Below are positions 1 through 7,862 of a stretch of 64,000 nt of DNA, one piece after another. The notes beneath the pieces were generated by a model that was not told where the DNA came from, ran no database searches, and saw only the letters and a program-made list of their open reading frames with translations. The DNA comes from Shinella lacus (GTDB taxonomy: Bacteria; Pseudomonadota; Alphaproteobacteria; Rhizobiales; Rhizobiaceae). The DNA lies in assembly GCF_010994755.1 (NCBI RefSeq), contig NZ_WHSB02000004.1, positions 186,001 to 250,000 of the forward strand. Direction: 5' to 3'. Every line of letters begins with the position of its first letter. The stretch's first letter is position 1. The translations under genes were made by a program, and so were the position numbers.

Positions 1-186
1 GAACACGTCGCCAACGGCGCGCCCACCACCGACAGCCGCGTGCTCTCGCTGCTGCCCGCCGAGATCACCGGCAACAAGATCGTCTATCCGGACGAGGCAG
101 CGCTGACCCCGCTGGAGTTCGGCGCAGCCGTGACGCTGACCGACCCGGCGCGCGCGGAGCTGATGGCGCGGTTCAAGTCGGCGTAG
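1..186 (+). CDS. ABC transporter substrate-binding protein, C-terminal fragment (polyamine type)
   Basis: The reading frame enters from the left edge and ends at the TAG at 184-186, giving about 61 C-terminal residues. The tail (VLSLLPAEITGNKIVYPDEA...) resembles the end of PotD/PotF-type periplasmic binding proteins. Two polyamine-type permeases follow on the same strand, so it is probably the binding protein of that transporter. The substrate cannot be judged from the fragment. An inverted-repeat element separates it from the permeases, which may let the binding protein be made in excess. Confidence 0.6.
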   Translation, partial: EHVANGAPTTDSRVLSLLPAEITGNKIVYPDEAALTPLEFGAAVTLTDPARAELMARFKSA

Positions 187-193
187 CGGGAAG

Positions 194-346
194 CCCCTCA
201 TCCGGCTGCCGCCACCTTCTCCCCGCAAGCGGGGCGAAGGGATCAGCGGCGCCGTATCATTCCTTTCCAGAGGGAACGGGACGCAGCCACACATTTCCTT
301 CTCCCCGCTTGCGGGGAGAAGGTGGCCGGCAGGCCGGATGAGGGGC
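194..346. repeat. Large inverted repeat of rhizobial palindromic-element type
   Basis: The left arm at about 194-240 is the near-perfect reverse complement of the right arm at about 297-346. Each arm also carries its own hairpin: 215-240, and 297-322 with CCTTCTCCCCGC facing GCGGGGAGAAGG. Repeats of this build sit between genes in many rhizobial genomes. Here it lies between a binding-protein gene and its permeases, where it could end or attenuate transcription or stabilise the upstream mRNA. I see nothing else in this gap. Confidence 0.75.
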
Positions 347-377
347 GACCCTCTTATGCGCAACAGGACTCGAAACA

Positions 378-1244
378 ATGCCCCTGACGATGACGACAAA
401 GAGACGGCTGGTGACGACGGCGCTGCTGGCGCCGGCGTCCGTCTGGCTGTTCGTCTTCCTCGTGCTGCCCTTCATCGCCATGATGGTGTTTTCCGTCGGC
501 GAGCGCGGACCGGCGGGCGGTTACCAGACGGCGTTCACCTTCGCGCAATATGCCAACCTGCCGGCCCGGTCCGCCGCCTACTGGAACACGCTGATGCTCG
601 CGCCGGTCGGCGCCTTCGTCTGCCTCATCGTCGCGTATCCCACGGCCTATTACCTCGCCGTCAAGGCGAACCCGCGCTACCGGCTGCTGCTGGTCTCACT
701 GGTCGTCGTCCCCTTCTGGACGAGCCTGCTGGTGCGCACCTATGCCTGGATGTACATCCTCGGCTCGCGCGGCATTCCGAACCTGCTGGACATGATCGGC
801 ATCGAAGACGTGCGCCTGCTCAACACGCCCGGCGCCGTGCTGCTCGGCATCGTCTACGGCTACCTGCCGCTGATGATCATGCCGATCTATGTCAGCCTCG
901 AAAAGCTCGACCGGCGCCTGCTGGAAGCCTCGGCCGATCTCGGCGCCAAACCCGTCTCGACCTTCTTCTCCGTCACGCTGCCGCTGTCGCTGCCGGGCGT
1001 CATGACGGGGGTGGCGCTCGTCACCATCCTGCTGCTCGGCGAGTACCTCATCCCGCAGCTCTTGGGCGGCGGCAAGGTGTTCTTCATCGGCAATGCGCTG
1101 GTCGATCTTTTCCTGCAATCGCGCAACTGGCCCTTCGGCTCGGCCATCGCCGTCACGCTGGTCGCCATCGTCGTGGTGGTGCTGATGGTCGCCATGCGCA
1201 TCGCCTGGCGGATTTCCGGCACCAGACAGGTGGATCTCGTCTGA
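378..1244 (+). CDS. ABC transporter permease, PotB/HisM-like (polyamine type)
   Basis: This 288-residue inner-membrane permease has six or so hydrophobic segments. Its binding-protein-dependent transport signature (EAA loop) is EASADLGAKPVSTFF...PLSLPG at about residues 178-205, which docks the ATPase. It would pair with the next permease to form the membrane channel of a spermidine/putrescine-family importer. The stop codon overlaps the next start (ATGA at 1242-1246). A longer frame starting at 338 in another phase is only a shadow. The ATPase gene is not in the window and presumably lies upstream. The substrate is unknown. Confidence 0.9.
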   Translation: MPLTMTTKRRLVTTALLAPASVWLFVFLVLPFIAMMVFSVGERGPAGGYQTAFTFAQYANLPARSAAYWNTLMLAPVGAFVCLIVAYPTAYYLAVKANPRYRLLLVSLVVVPFWTSLLVRTYAWMYILGSRGIPNLLDMIGIEDVRLLNTPGAVLLGIVYGYLPLMIMPIYVSLEKLDRRLLEASADLGAKPVSTFFSVTLPLSLPGVMTGVALVTILLLGEYLIPQLLGGGKVFFIGNALVDLFLQSRNWPFGSAIAVTLVAIVVVVLMVAMRIAWRISGTRQVDLV

Positions 1245-2068
1245 TGCGCGCGCTGATCACGTCCGTCTATCTTTTCCTCTACGCGCCAATCGCGCTGGTC
1301 GTGCTGTTCTCCTTCAATGCGGGGCGCAATGCGAGCGAGTTCACCGGCTTCTCCACGGAGTGGTACGGCAAGGCGCTGGCCAACCCGTTCCTCGTCACGG
1401 CTTTGCAGAACAGCCTGATCATCGCCGTCGTCAGCGCCACGCTCGCCGCCGTCTTCGGCACGATGGCCGCGCTTGGCCTCGAACGGCTGGGCAGCCGCGC
1501 CCGCGCCGTCTTCGATGGCCTGCTCGCCGCCGCGATCGTCGTGCCGGGCGTCGTCATCGGCATCGCGACGCTGGTCGCCCTCGTTGCTGTCTTCGGCGCC
1601 ATCAACCCGGCCATCGCCGCCATCTGGCCCGGCGAGAAACCACCGCAGCTCGGCCTCGGCTACGGCTCGATCATCGCCGCGCACGGTCTTTTCACCATGG
1701 CGCTCGTCACCATGATCGTGAAGGCGCGCATCGCCACGCTGGGGCGCGATATCGTCGAGGCCTCGGCCGATCTTTACGCCACACCGCTCACCACCTTCCG
1801 CCAGATCGTGCTGCCGCAGATCCTGCCGTCGGTGCTCGCCGGCTTCCTGCTTGCGTTCACCTTCTCCTTCGACGATTTTATCGTGGCCTTCTTCGTCGCG
1901 GGCTCGAAGACGACGCTGCCGATCTACGTCTTCGCCTCGATCCGTCGCGGCGTGACGCCGGAGGTCAATGCGATCGCCACCATGGTCCTCGTCGCCTCGC
2001 TCATGCTTATCCTGATCGCCCGCCTGCTGATGCGGGAGAAAACCAGAAAATCGCCTGCCGGGGAGTGA
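1244..2068 (+). CDS. ABC transporter permease, PotC-like (polyamine type)
   Basis: This 274-residue permease begins at the ATG overlapping the stop of the previous permease, so the two are translationally coupled. The first transmembrane segment (ITSVYLFLYAPIALVVLFSF) is typical of PotC. The EAA loop reads EASADLYATPLTTFRQIVLPQ, and the last helices carry the FSFDDFIVAFFVAG motif common in PotC proteins. It is the second half of the importer channel. The short-chain dehydrogenase begins 5 bases after the stop, which suggests that enzyme acts on the imported compound. Confidence 0.9.
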   Translation: MRALITSVYLFLYAPIALVVLFSFNAGRNASEFTGFSTEWYGKALANPFLVTALQNSLIIAVVSATLAAVFGTMAALGLERLGSRARAVFDGLLAAAIVVPGVVIGIATLVALVAVFGAINPAIAAIWPGEKPPQLGLGYGSIIAAHGLFTMALVTMIVKARIATLGRDIVEASADLYATPLTTFRQIVLPQILPSVLAGFLLAFTFSFDDFIVAFFVAGSKTTLPIYVFASIRRGVTPEVNAIATMVLVASLMLILIARLLMREKTRKSPAGE

Positions 2069-2073
2069 GACCG

Positions 2074-2835
2074 ATGATCCTGAAGAACCGTGTCGCCATC
2101 GTCACCGGAGCGGGCTCCGGCATCGGCCGGGCCGGCGCGCGCATCATGGCGCGCGAGGGTGCCACCGTCTGCGTCGCCGACCTCGACGAGACGCGCGCCG
2201 GCGAAACCGTCGATTTCATCAAGGCCGAGGGCGGCAAGGCGGAGGCGGTCATCGTCGACGTCACCGACGACGTGGAGCTGAAGATGGCGGTCGCCGCCGT
2301 GCTCTCGCGCCACGGCCGCATCGATATCCTGCACAATCATGCCGGCGCGCAGGTGGCCGGCGACCTCGAAAGCGTGCCGCTCGACGGGCTGGACCTCTCG
2401 TGGAACCTCAATGTGCGCGCCCACCTCATGGCCGCCCGCCTCGTCATGCCGGCCATGAAGGCGCAGGGCAAGGGCGTCATCCTCAACACCGCGTCCTCCT
2501 CCGGCGTGCTCTACGACCGCGAGATGATCGCCTACACCACGACGAAACACGCCGTCATCGCCATGACCAAGCAGATGGCCGGCGACTATGCGCGCCACGG
2601 CGTGCGCGTCAACGCGCTCTGCCCCGGCTGGGTCGATACGCCCTTCAACCGGCCCTTCATCAGCCAGATGGGCGGGCGCGAGGCGATCGAGGCCTATATC
2701 AAGGAAAAGGTGCCGATGGGCCGATGGGCGGATGTCGAAGAAATCGCCGAGCCGATCCTCTTCCTCGTCTCCGACCGGTCAAGCTACATGACCGGCCAGA
2801 TTCTCGTGGTCGACGGCGGCGAAACCGTGACTTAG
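2074..2835 (+). CDS. Short-chain dehydrogenase/reductase (SDR)
   Basis: This 253-residue classical SDR is a cytoplasmic NAD(P)-dependent oxidoreductase. The cofactor motif TGAGSGIG lies at residues 11-18. The active site is visible as the serine of NTASSSGV and the YTTTK pair. The usual NNAG is replaced by NHAG. The ATG at 2074 follows the upstream permease stop by 5 bases and has GGGAGTGAGA before it. The gene closes the transporter operon and ends at a 44-bp palindromic repeat. The substrate cannot be named; oxidation of a secondary alcohol taken up by the transporter is an inference. Confidence 0.9.
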   Translation: MILKNRVAIVTGAGSGIGRAGARIMAREGATVCVADLDETRAGETVDFIKAEGGKAEAVIVDVTDDVELKMAVAAVLSRHGRIDILHNHAGAQVAGDLESVPLDGLDLSWNLNVRAHLMAARLVMPAMKAQGKGVILNTASSSGVLYDREMIAYTTTKHAVIAMTKQMAGDYARHGVRVNALCPGWVDTPFNRPFISQMGGREAIEAYIKEKVPMGRWADVEEIAEPILFLVSDRSSYMTGQILVVDGGETVT

Positions 2836-2848
2836 GCACACTCTTAAC

Positions 2849-2892
2849 GCAATTCCGGACGCAAAACCGCTGCACACTTTTGCTGGAATTGC
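2849..2892. repeat. 44-bp palindromic dispersed repeat, copy 1
   Basis: The element opens with GCAATTCC and closes with GGAATTGC. It lies exactly between the convergent stops of the SDR (2835) and the L,D-transpeptidase (2893). The same 44-bp unit recurs at 13174-13217 (inverted) and 54983-55026. It could act as a bidirectional terminator here, but has no T-run. Confidence 0.8.
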
Positions 2893-3609
2893 TTAGACCG
2901 CCGCGCCCATCGCCCCCTGATGCACGACGATGCGAGCGTGGTAGCCAACACGCTTGTAGAGATCAAGCACATCCTGGTTGATCAGCCGTACGCAGCCCGA
3001 CGACGTCGCCTTGCCGATCGACGCCCATTCCGGCGAGCCGTGCAGGCGGTAGAGCGTATCCTGACCGTTCTGGAAGATGTAGAGCGCACGCGCGCCGAGC
3101 GGGTTCTTGATGCCCGGCTCCATGCCGCCGTTTTCCACGGAGTATTTTGCGAGGCTCGGCGTGCGGGCGATCATGTCCGCCGGCACCTTCCAGCGCGGCC
3201 AGGGCTGGCGCCAGTGGATGATGCCCTCGCCCTCCCAGGCAAAACCGTCGCGGCCGATGCCGACACCATAGCGCATCGCCGTGCCGCCCGGCTCCACCAC
3301 ATAGAGGAAGCGGCCGGGCGTATCGACGACAACCGTGCCGGCCGGCTCGCCGGTCGGGTCCTTGACGCGCTGGCGGTAATATTTCGGGTCGATCTGCGTG
3401 TAGGGAATGGCCGGAATGACGTGCCCGCCGTCTTCCACTGCGGCGTAGCGCGCCTCCAGTTCCTCCACCGTCGCCGGCACGATGGGATAGCTGACCGTCT
3501 TGGGAACCGGTGCGACCTTTACCGATGTCGACGTGGTCGCGCAGCCCGCAAGCGTCGCGGCGGCGCCCAGGAAAAACGCGCGGCGCGACAATGAGCAAAC
3601 CGTAGGCAT
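2893..3609 (-). CDS. L,D-transpeptidase (YkuD domain), lipoprotein or Tat-exported
   Basis: From the ATG at 3609 the protein has 238 residues. The N-terminus has a twin-Arg (SRRAFFLGAAATLAGC) export signal ending in a lipobox LAGC. The YkuD catalytic core is clear: HGSPEW, then SSGCVRL with the nucleophilic cysteine. Such enzymes form 3-3 peptidoglycan crosslinks or attach proteins to peptidoglycan in the periplasm. An alternative start 13 codons upstream (3648) would put extra residues before the signal, so I prefer 3609. It is transcribed away from the YdeI-like gene, with a shared 165-base intergenic region. Confidence 0.9.
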   Translation of the reverse strand: MPTVCSLSRRAFFLGAAATLAGCATTSTSVKVAPVPKTVSYPIVPATVEELEARYAAVEDGGHVIPAIPYTQIDPKYYRQRVKDPTGEPAGTVVVDTPGRFLYVVEPGGTAMRYGVGIGRDGFAWEGEGIIHWRQPWPRWKVPADMIARTPSLAKYSVENGGMEPGIKNPLGARALYIFQNGQDTLYRLHGSPEWASIGKATSSGCVRLINQDVLDLYKRVGYHARIVVHQGAMGAAV

Positions 3610-3774
3610 TCTCGATATGAACTCCAAATGGGGAAAACGGGTTAGCACCGATGGCTAGCCAAAGCGGGAGCAGGCTGGCAAGAAGCGGGGGCATCACATC
3701 TTCGGCATACCCCATCATTGAGGACCGGCAGATGCAAAGCGGCCACGCCGAACGGCAGATCAGGGGAAAACGAG

Positions 3775-4374
3775 ATGGCGCCTGTGGAAATCAATCCCGC
3801 TCATGTCCGGGAATTTCCAGACCCCGAAAGCTTCTACCGCTGGCTCGGCGAAAACCACGACACGGCGCCGGAGGTGTGGATCAAGATCCACAAGCGCGGC
3901 TCAGGCCTCAAGTCCATCACGGCGGAAGAAGCAATCGAAGCGGTGCTCTGCTGGGGCTGGATCGACGCCATCCGCAAGGCCTTGGACGAAAAGAGCTTTT
4001 TCCAGCGCTACTGCCCGCGCGGGCGCAAGAGCGTGTGGAGCAAGAAAAATGTCGACACGGTCGCCCGCCTGGTCGAAGAGGGCCGCATGACGGAACACGG
4101 CCTGAAGCACGTCGAGGCGGCGAAGGCGGATGGCCGCTGGGACAAGGCCTATGGCAGCGGCAAGGACCTGAAAATCCCGCCGGACCTGCAAGCCGCAATC
4201 GACGCAGACCCCGCCGCCAAGGACATGCTCGGCAGGCTCACTGAACAGAACCGCTTCGCGCTCGCCTTCCGCATGCACAACATCAAGACGGACGCCGCCC
4301 GCAAGCGGAACATCGAGGCCTTCGTGGACATGCTGAAGCGCGGCGAGACGATCTATCCGCAGAAACAGAAGTAG
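3775..4374 (+). CDS. YdeI/OmpD-associated family protein
   Basis: This 199-residue cytoplasmic protein has the family hallmarks. These are an N-terminal YRWLGENHDTAPEVWIKIHKRGSG segment, then EEAIEAVLCWGWIDAIRK, and a basic SVWSKKN region. The C-terminal half (LTEQNRFALAFRMHNIKTDAARKRNIEAFVDML) matches the family's DUF1801-like helical tail. The ATG at 3775 follows AGGGGAAAACGAG, a good ribosome site. Members have been tied to bacteriocin resistance or stress, but no biochemical activity is established. It stands alone, convergent with the GH25 gene 34 bases away. Confidence 0.85.
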   Translation: MAPVEINPAHVREFPDPESFYRWLGENHDTAPEVWIKIHKRGSGLKSITAEEAIEAVLCWGWIDAIRKALDEKSFFQRYCPRGRKSVWSKKNVDTVARLVEEGRMTEHGLKHVEAAKADGRWDKAYGSGKDLKIPPDLQAAIDADPAAKDMLGRLTEQNRFALAFRMHNIKTDAARKRNIEAFVDMLKRGETIYPQKQK

Positions 4375-4408
4375 ATCGTCCCGATTATCCGCGGGATCTC
4401 ATCGGCAA

Positions 4409-5455
4409 TCAGTCGCGGCTCGCCGTTTTTGTACCCGACTGACCGTTCAGCCAGTTGTGCCAATCGCTCTCGCTGCCGGCAAAGACGTTGAGGTCGATCT
4501 TCCCCGTTACGCCGTGCGACAGGCCGGAACCGGAATACTGCCAGAACATCCAGCGGCGGTTCGGGTAGCGCTTCGACGGGTGCGCGGCAACCGAGCGCAG
4601 CCAGAACGGATGGTTCTTGAGTTCACCCGAAAGGTTGTCCTCGTAAAAATCCGGCGCCGTATAGATGATCGGCCGCTTGCCATAATGGCGTTCCAGCATA
4701 TCGGAGAAGACCTGGATCTTCTCGACATATTGCGCGCGGGTGAGACGCCGCTTGCAGCTCGATTCGCCGTTATATTCCGCGTCGATCACCGGCGGCAGCG
4801 CATCCGGATCCTTCGGAACGTTGCGGATGAACCATTCGGCCTGCGAGCTCGCGACGCGGCACCAGTAAAAGAAGTGGTACGCGCCGCGCCGGATGCCAGC
4901 TTCCTTGGCCCTGCGCCAGTTCTTCTGGAACATCGGGTCGAGATGGTCGCCGCCGTCGGTCGCCTTGATGAAGGCGAAGTTGGCGCCCTGCGTGCGCAGC
5001 TTCATCCAGTCGATATCGCCCTGCCAGCGCGACACGTCGACGCCGTGCACCTGGTAATGCCGCGGCGCGCGCTTGCCGAAATTGATCGGATGCGCATCGC
5101 GGAACTGCTGGCTGTAGATGCGCGACCGTTTTTTCGAGCGACCTTCTGAGGGCGTCTCGACGGCCGTCAGCGCCTCTTCCGGCCGTTCAGAGGGAATTGC
5201 CGATTGTTTGGTGACGCTTTCGAAAACGTGGGAATCCGCACCCGGCCCTGCCCAGGCGAGCATTTCGGCACCTTCCGCCGTCACCTTGCTTTCGCCGACC
5301 GCAACTTCCGGAACGGGATTGCTGCCCTTGGAAACGGAGCTCGTGATTTCCGCCGACGGCTTGATCGACAGCGCCGCCGTGGGATTCGAGCTCGACGCAC
5401 AGCCGGCCATCGAGGCACAGCCGAGGAGGATCGCTGAAAGGATCGAAAGACGCAT
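4409..5455 (-). CDS. Glycoside hydrolase family 25 lysozyme, lipoprotein
   Basis: The product is 348 residues from the ATG at 5455; a GTG at 5467 adds four residues. A lipoprotein signal (LLGCASMAGCASS) is followed by about 100 residues of low-complexity linker and then the GH25 barrel. The barrel shows DVSRWQGDIDW near its start, the catalytic region PPVIDAEYNGE, and near the end QYSGSG and DLNVF. GH25 enzymes are muramidases cutting the MurNAc-GlcNAc bond. A lipid-anchored form suggests cell wall remodelling. The nearby L,D-transpeptidase also acts on peptidoglycan but is not in the same operon. Confidence 0.9.
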   Translation of the reverse strand: MRLSILSAILLGCASMAGCASSSNPTAALSIKPSAEITSSVSKGSNPVPEVAVGESKVTAEGAEMLAWAGPGADSHVFESVTKQSAIPSERPEEALTAVETPSEGRSKKRSRIYSQQFRDAHPINFGKRAPRHYQVHGVDVSRWQGDIDWMKLRTQGANFAFIKATDGGDHLDPMFQKNWRRAKEAGIRRGAYHFFYWCRVASSQAEWFIRNVPKDPDALPPVIDAEYNGESSCKRRLTRAQYVEKIQVFSDMLERHYGKRPIIYTAPDFYEDNLSGELKNHPFWLRSVAAHPSKRYPNRRWMFWQYSGSGLSHGVTGKIDLNVFAGSESDWHNWLNGQSGTKTASRD

Positions 5456-5577
5456 TGGCACTCGCACGCAAAACTAACCGAAGGCCCGCCCTTTCGACAC
5501 AGGGACGGAATTACTAACGGAAGATTACCGCGAAATGTTAAATGCGAGGTTTACGGAGGACTCGACATTTCAGGTAC

Positions 5578-6165
5578 TTAGCCCTGGGAGCTGTCACGAT
5601 CCTTGACGACGCCCTTCACGAAAGCGTGTCCACGCGGCGAAAGCCGATAGCCGACGGCAAGGCTCTCCGTCAGCCCCAACTCCTTGAGCTGGCGTATCTT
5701 TCGCTTGAGCGCCAGTTTCTCCACGCCGAGCCGCTCAGCCATCTCCGCCGCCGTCCGGCCGTCCTTTTCCGCAATCATGGAGAGCACCGAACCGGTCCAT
5801 GGCTGGTCGCGGTCGAGCCTTTCCAGCCGGGCTTTCAGTGCCGCCATATCGTCAGCGTCAAGCGTATCGTTTTCGCGCAGGTTTTCCCGCGGGTCCGCGC
5901 CCGCGACATGGAAGGCGATGCGGTAGAGATCGCCCGCCGGCCGAAGGTCGCGCTCGAGCGCCTCCCGCGACGCATAGCCCGCCGCACGGATATCGGCCTC
6001 GGAAAACGCCGCCAGGTCCACCGGCTCGACGCTGTCGATGGCAAGCACGCCGGCCGCGGTGCGAAGCGTGCCGCCGGCCCTGACCGTCGGCTTCGTCCAG
6101 CGGCGAAAGGCGAGTGTCACCTCACCCCGCCCGATCCTCTCCAGCACCGCCGCCTTGAACAGCAT
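5578..6165 (-). CDS. ASCH-like domain protein with C-terminal winged helix
   Basis: This 195-residue protein has two parts. Residues 1-75 (LFKAAVLERIGRGEVTLAFR, RWTKPTVRAGGTLRT) look like an ASCH/PUA-like domain, a fold that binds RNA or small heterocycles. Residues 125-190 (WTGSVLSMIAEKDGRTAAEMAERLG...LKELGLTESL) form a winged helix. It begins 15 bases after the stop of the urocanase-like gene and is the last gene of the presumed ergothioneine operon, so it may have a regulatory or ligand-binding role there. The role is inferred from position only. Confidence 0.65.
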   Translation of the reverse strand: MLFKAAVLERIGRGEVTLAFRRWTKPTVRAGGTLRTAAGVLAIDSVEPVDLAAFSEADIRAAGYASREALERDLRPAGDLYRIAFHVAGADPRENLRENDTLDADDMAALKARLERLDRDQPWTGSVLSMIAEKDGRTAAEMAERLGVEKLALKRKIRQLKELGLTESLAVGYRLSPRGHAFVKGVVKDRDSSQG

Positions 6166-6180
6166 CGCACCCTTCCGGGT

Positions 6181-7842
6181 TTACCCAACCCTGACGTAGC
6201 CGATGCTCTTCTTTTCGATCTCGTCGAGCGACTCGTCATAACCGGCATCGGCGTAGCGGATCACACCGAGCGAGGTGTCGTTCGTCAAGGCATGGTCGAG
6301 CCGTTCCGCGCCCGCTTCCGTGCCATCCGCGACCAGCGTCACGCCGCAGCTCGTCATGTAGCCCGCATAACCACCGCCGCCGGAATGGATGACGACGAGG
6401 TCGGCCATCGAGGAGGTGAGCAGCATGGCATCGAGCAGCGGCCAGTCGGCAATGGCATCCGACCCATCCTTCATGCGCTCCGTCATGATGTTCGGATGCG
6501 CCATGGCCCCGGCATCGAGATGGTCACGCGAAAAAGCGATCGGCCCCTTGAGTTCACCCGCCGCGACCAGCTTGTTGACCGCCAGTGCAAGCTCCGTGCG
6601 CTCGCCGTGACCGAGCCAGGCAATGCGCGCCGGCAACCCCTCGAAGGGCACGTTTTCGCGGGCAAGCCGGATCCAGTTGGTGACGATCCGGTTGTCCGGA
6701 AACATCTGCAAGACAAGATCATCGATGCGCGCGATATCGCTTTCCTCGCCGGACAGCGCCATCCAGCGGAACGGCCCGATGGCGCGCGCAAACAGCGGCC
6801 GCAGATAGGCTTCGGTGAAAATCGGAATGTCGAAGGCATTGGCAACGCCGCCTTCCCGCGCCTGCGTGCGGATGAGGTTGCCATTGTCGAAGACTTCCGA
6901 GCCTTGCTTCTGGAACTCCAGCATCGCCGAGACGTGCTCGACGATCGAGGCCCGGCTTGCCGCCATCAGCTGCCCCTGCCCGTCATCGCGCAGCCCCTTC
7001 ACCTGGTCGAGGCTCATGCCCTTCGGCACATAGCCGTAGACGAGATCATGCGCCGAGGTCTGGTCGGTGACGATATCCGGCACGATGCCGCGCCGCGCGA
7101 TCTCCGGGTAGATTTCCGCAGCATTGCCGACGAGGCCGATCGAGGTCGCGCGTTTGTCCTTCACCGCCTCGTCGATCATCGCCAGCGCCGTGTCGAGATC
7201 CGGCGCCACATGTTCGAGATAGCCGACCGCCTTGCGCGCCGCCGCGCGCGCCGGATCGATATCGACGCAAAGGATGGCCGCCCCCGCCATGCGGCCGGCC
7301 AGCGGTTGCGCGCCGCCCATGCCGCCGAGGCCGGCGGTGAGGATGAATCGGCCGGCAAGGCTGCCGCCAAACCGCTTTTCCGCGATGCGCATAAAGACTT
7401 CATAGGTGCCCTGGATGACGCCCTGGCTGCCGATATATTGCCAGGCCCCGGCCGTCAGCCCGCCCCAGCAGATCAGCCCCTTGCGCTGAAGTTCATAGAA
7501 CACCTCGGCCTTGGCCCATTGCCCGACGATGTTGCAGTTCGCCATGATGACGAGCGGCGCCTTCGCATGGGTCCTGAGCAGCCCGACCGGCTTGCCGGAC
7601 TGGATGACCAGCGTCTGGTCCTCGTCCATGTCAGTCAGCGCCTTGACGATCGCTCGATGCGCCGCCCAGTTGCGCGCCGCCTTGCCGAGGGCCGCGTAGA
7701 CTATGAGATTGTCCGGATCCTCACCAACCGACAGCACGTTTTCAAGCAACCGCAACAACCCCTCCTGCCGCCAGCCCTTGGCGCGCAGCACGTCGCCGCT
7801 GGGGATCGGATAGTTCGGATGGCGCGGATTGGGTTTGGGCAT
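6181..7842 (-). CDS. Urocanate hydratase family protein, probable thiourocanate hydratase
   Basis: The 553-residue protein has the normal urocanase length and the NAD-binding GLGGMGGAQP at 171-180. Positions that are constant in true HutU are changed here. The ARICW cysteine (Cys410 of the Pseudomonas enzyme, from memory) is Ala408. PNRETE is PNIMTE (450-455), and HHGGGVGMG is HSGGGGYAG (486-494). There is no hutI, hutF, hutG or hutC nearby, whereas a desulfurase and a hydantoinase are. I therefore infer hydration of 2-thiourocanate to 3-(5-oxo-2-thioxoimidazolidin-4-yl)propionate. Plain urocanate hydratase remains the alternative. Confidence 0.8.
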   Translation of the reverse strand: MPKPNPRHPNYPIPSGDVLRAKGWRQEGLLRLLENVLSVGEDPDNLIVYAALGKAARNWAAHRAIVKALTDMDEDQTLVIQSGKPVGLLRTHAKAPLVIMANCNIVGQWAKAEVFYELQRKGLICWGGLTAGAWQYIGSQGVIQGTYEVFMRIAEKRFGGSLAGRFILTAGLGGMGGAQPLAGRMAGAAILCVDIDPARAAARKAVGYLEHVAPDLDTALAMIDEAVKDKRATSIGLVGNAAEIYPEIARRGIVPDIVTDQTSAHDLVYGYVPKGMSLDQVKGLRDDGQGQLMAASRASIVEHVSAMLEFQKQGSEVFDNGNLIRTQAREGGVANAFDIPIFTEAYLRPLFARAIGPFRWMALSGEESDIARIDDLVLQMFPDNRIVTNWIRLARENVPFEGLPARIAWLGHGERTELALAVNKLVAAGELKGPIAFSRDHLDAGAMAHPNIMTERMKDGSDAIADWPLLDAMLLTSSMADLVVIHSGGGGYAGYMTSCGVTLVADGTEAGAERLDHALTNDTSLGVIRYADAGYDESLDEIEKKSIGYVRVG

Positions 7843-7862
7843 GGTTGTCTCCTCAAGTCTCT

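Noticed and set aside
338-2068. Single 576-residue plus-strand protein
   Set aside because: Its first 300 codons are an out-of-frame shadow of the PotB-like permease; only the part from 1244 is real.
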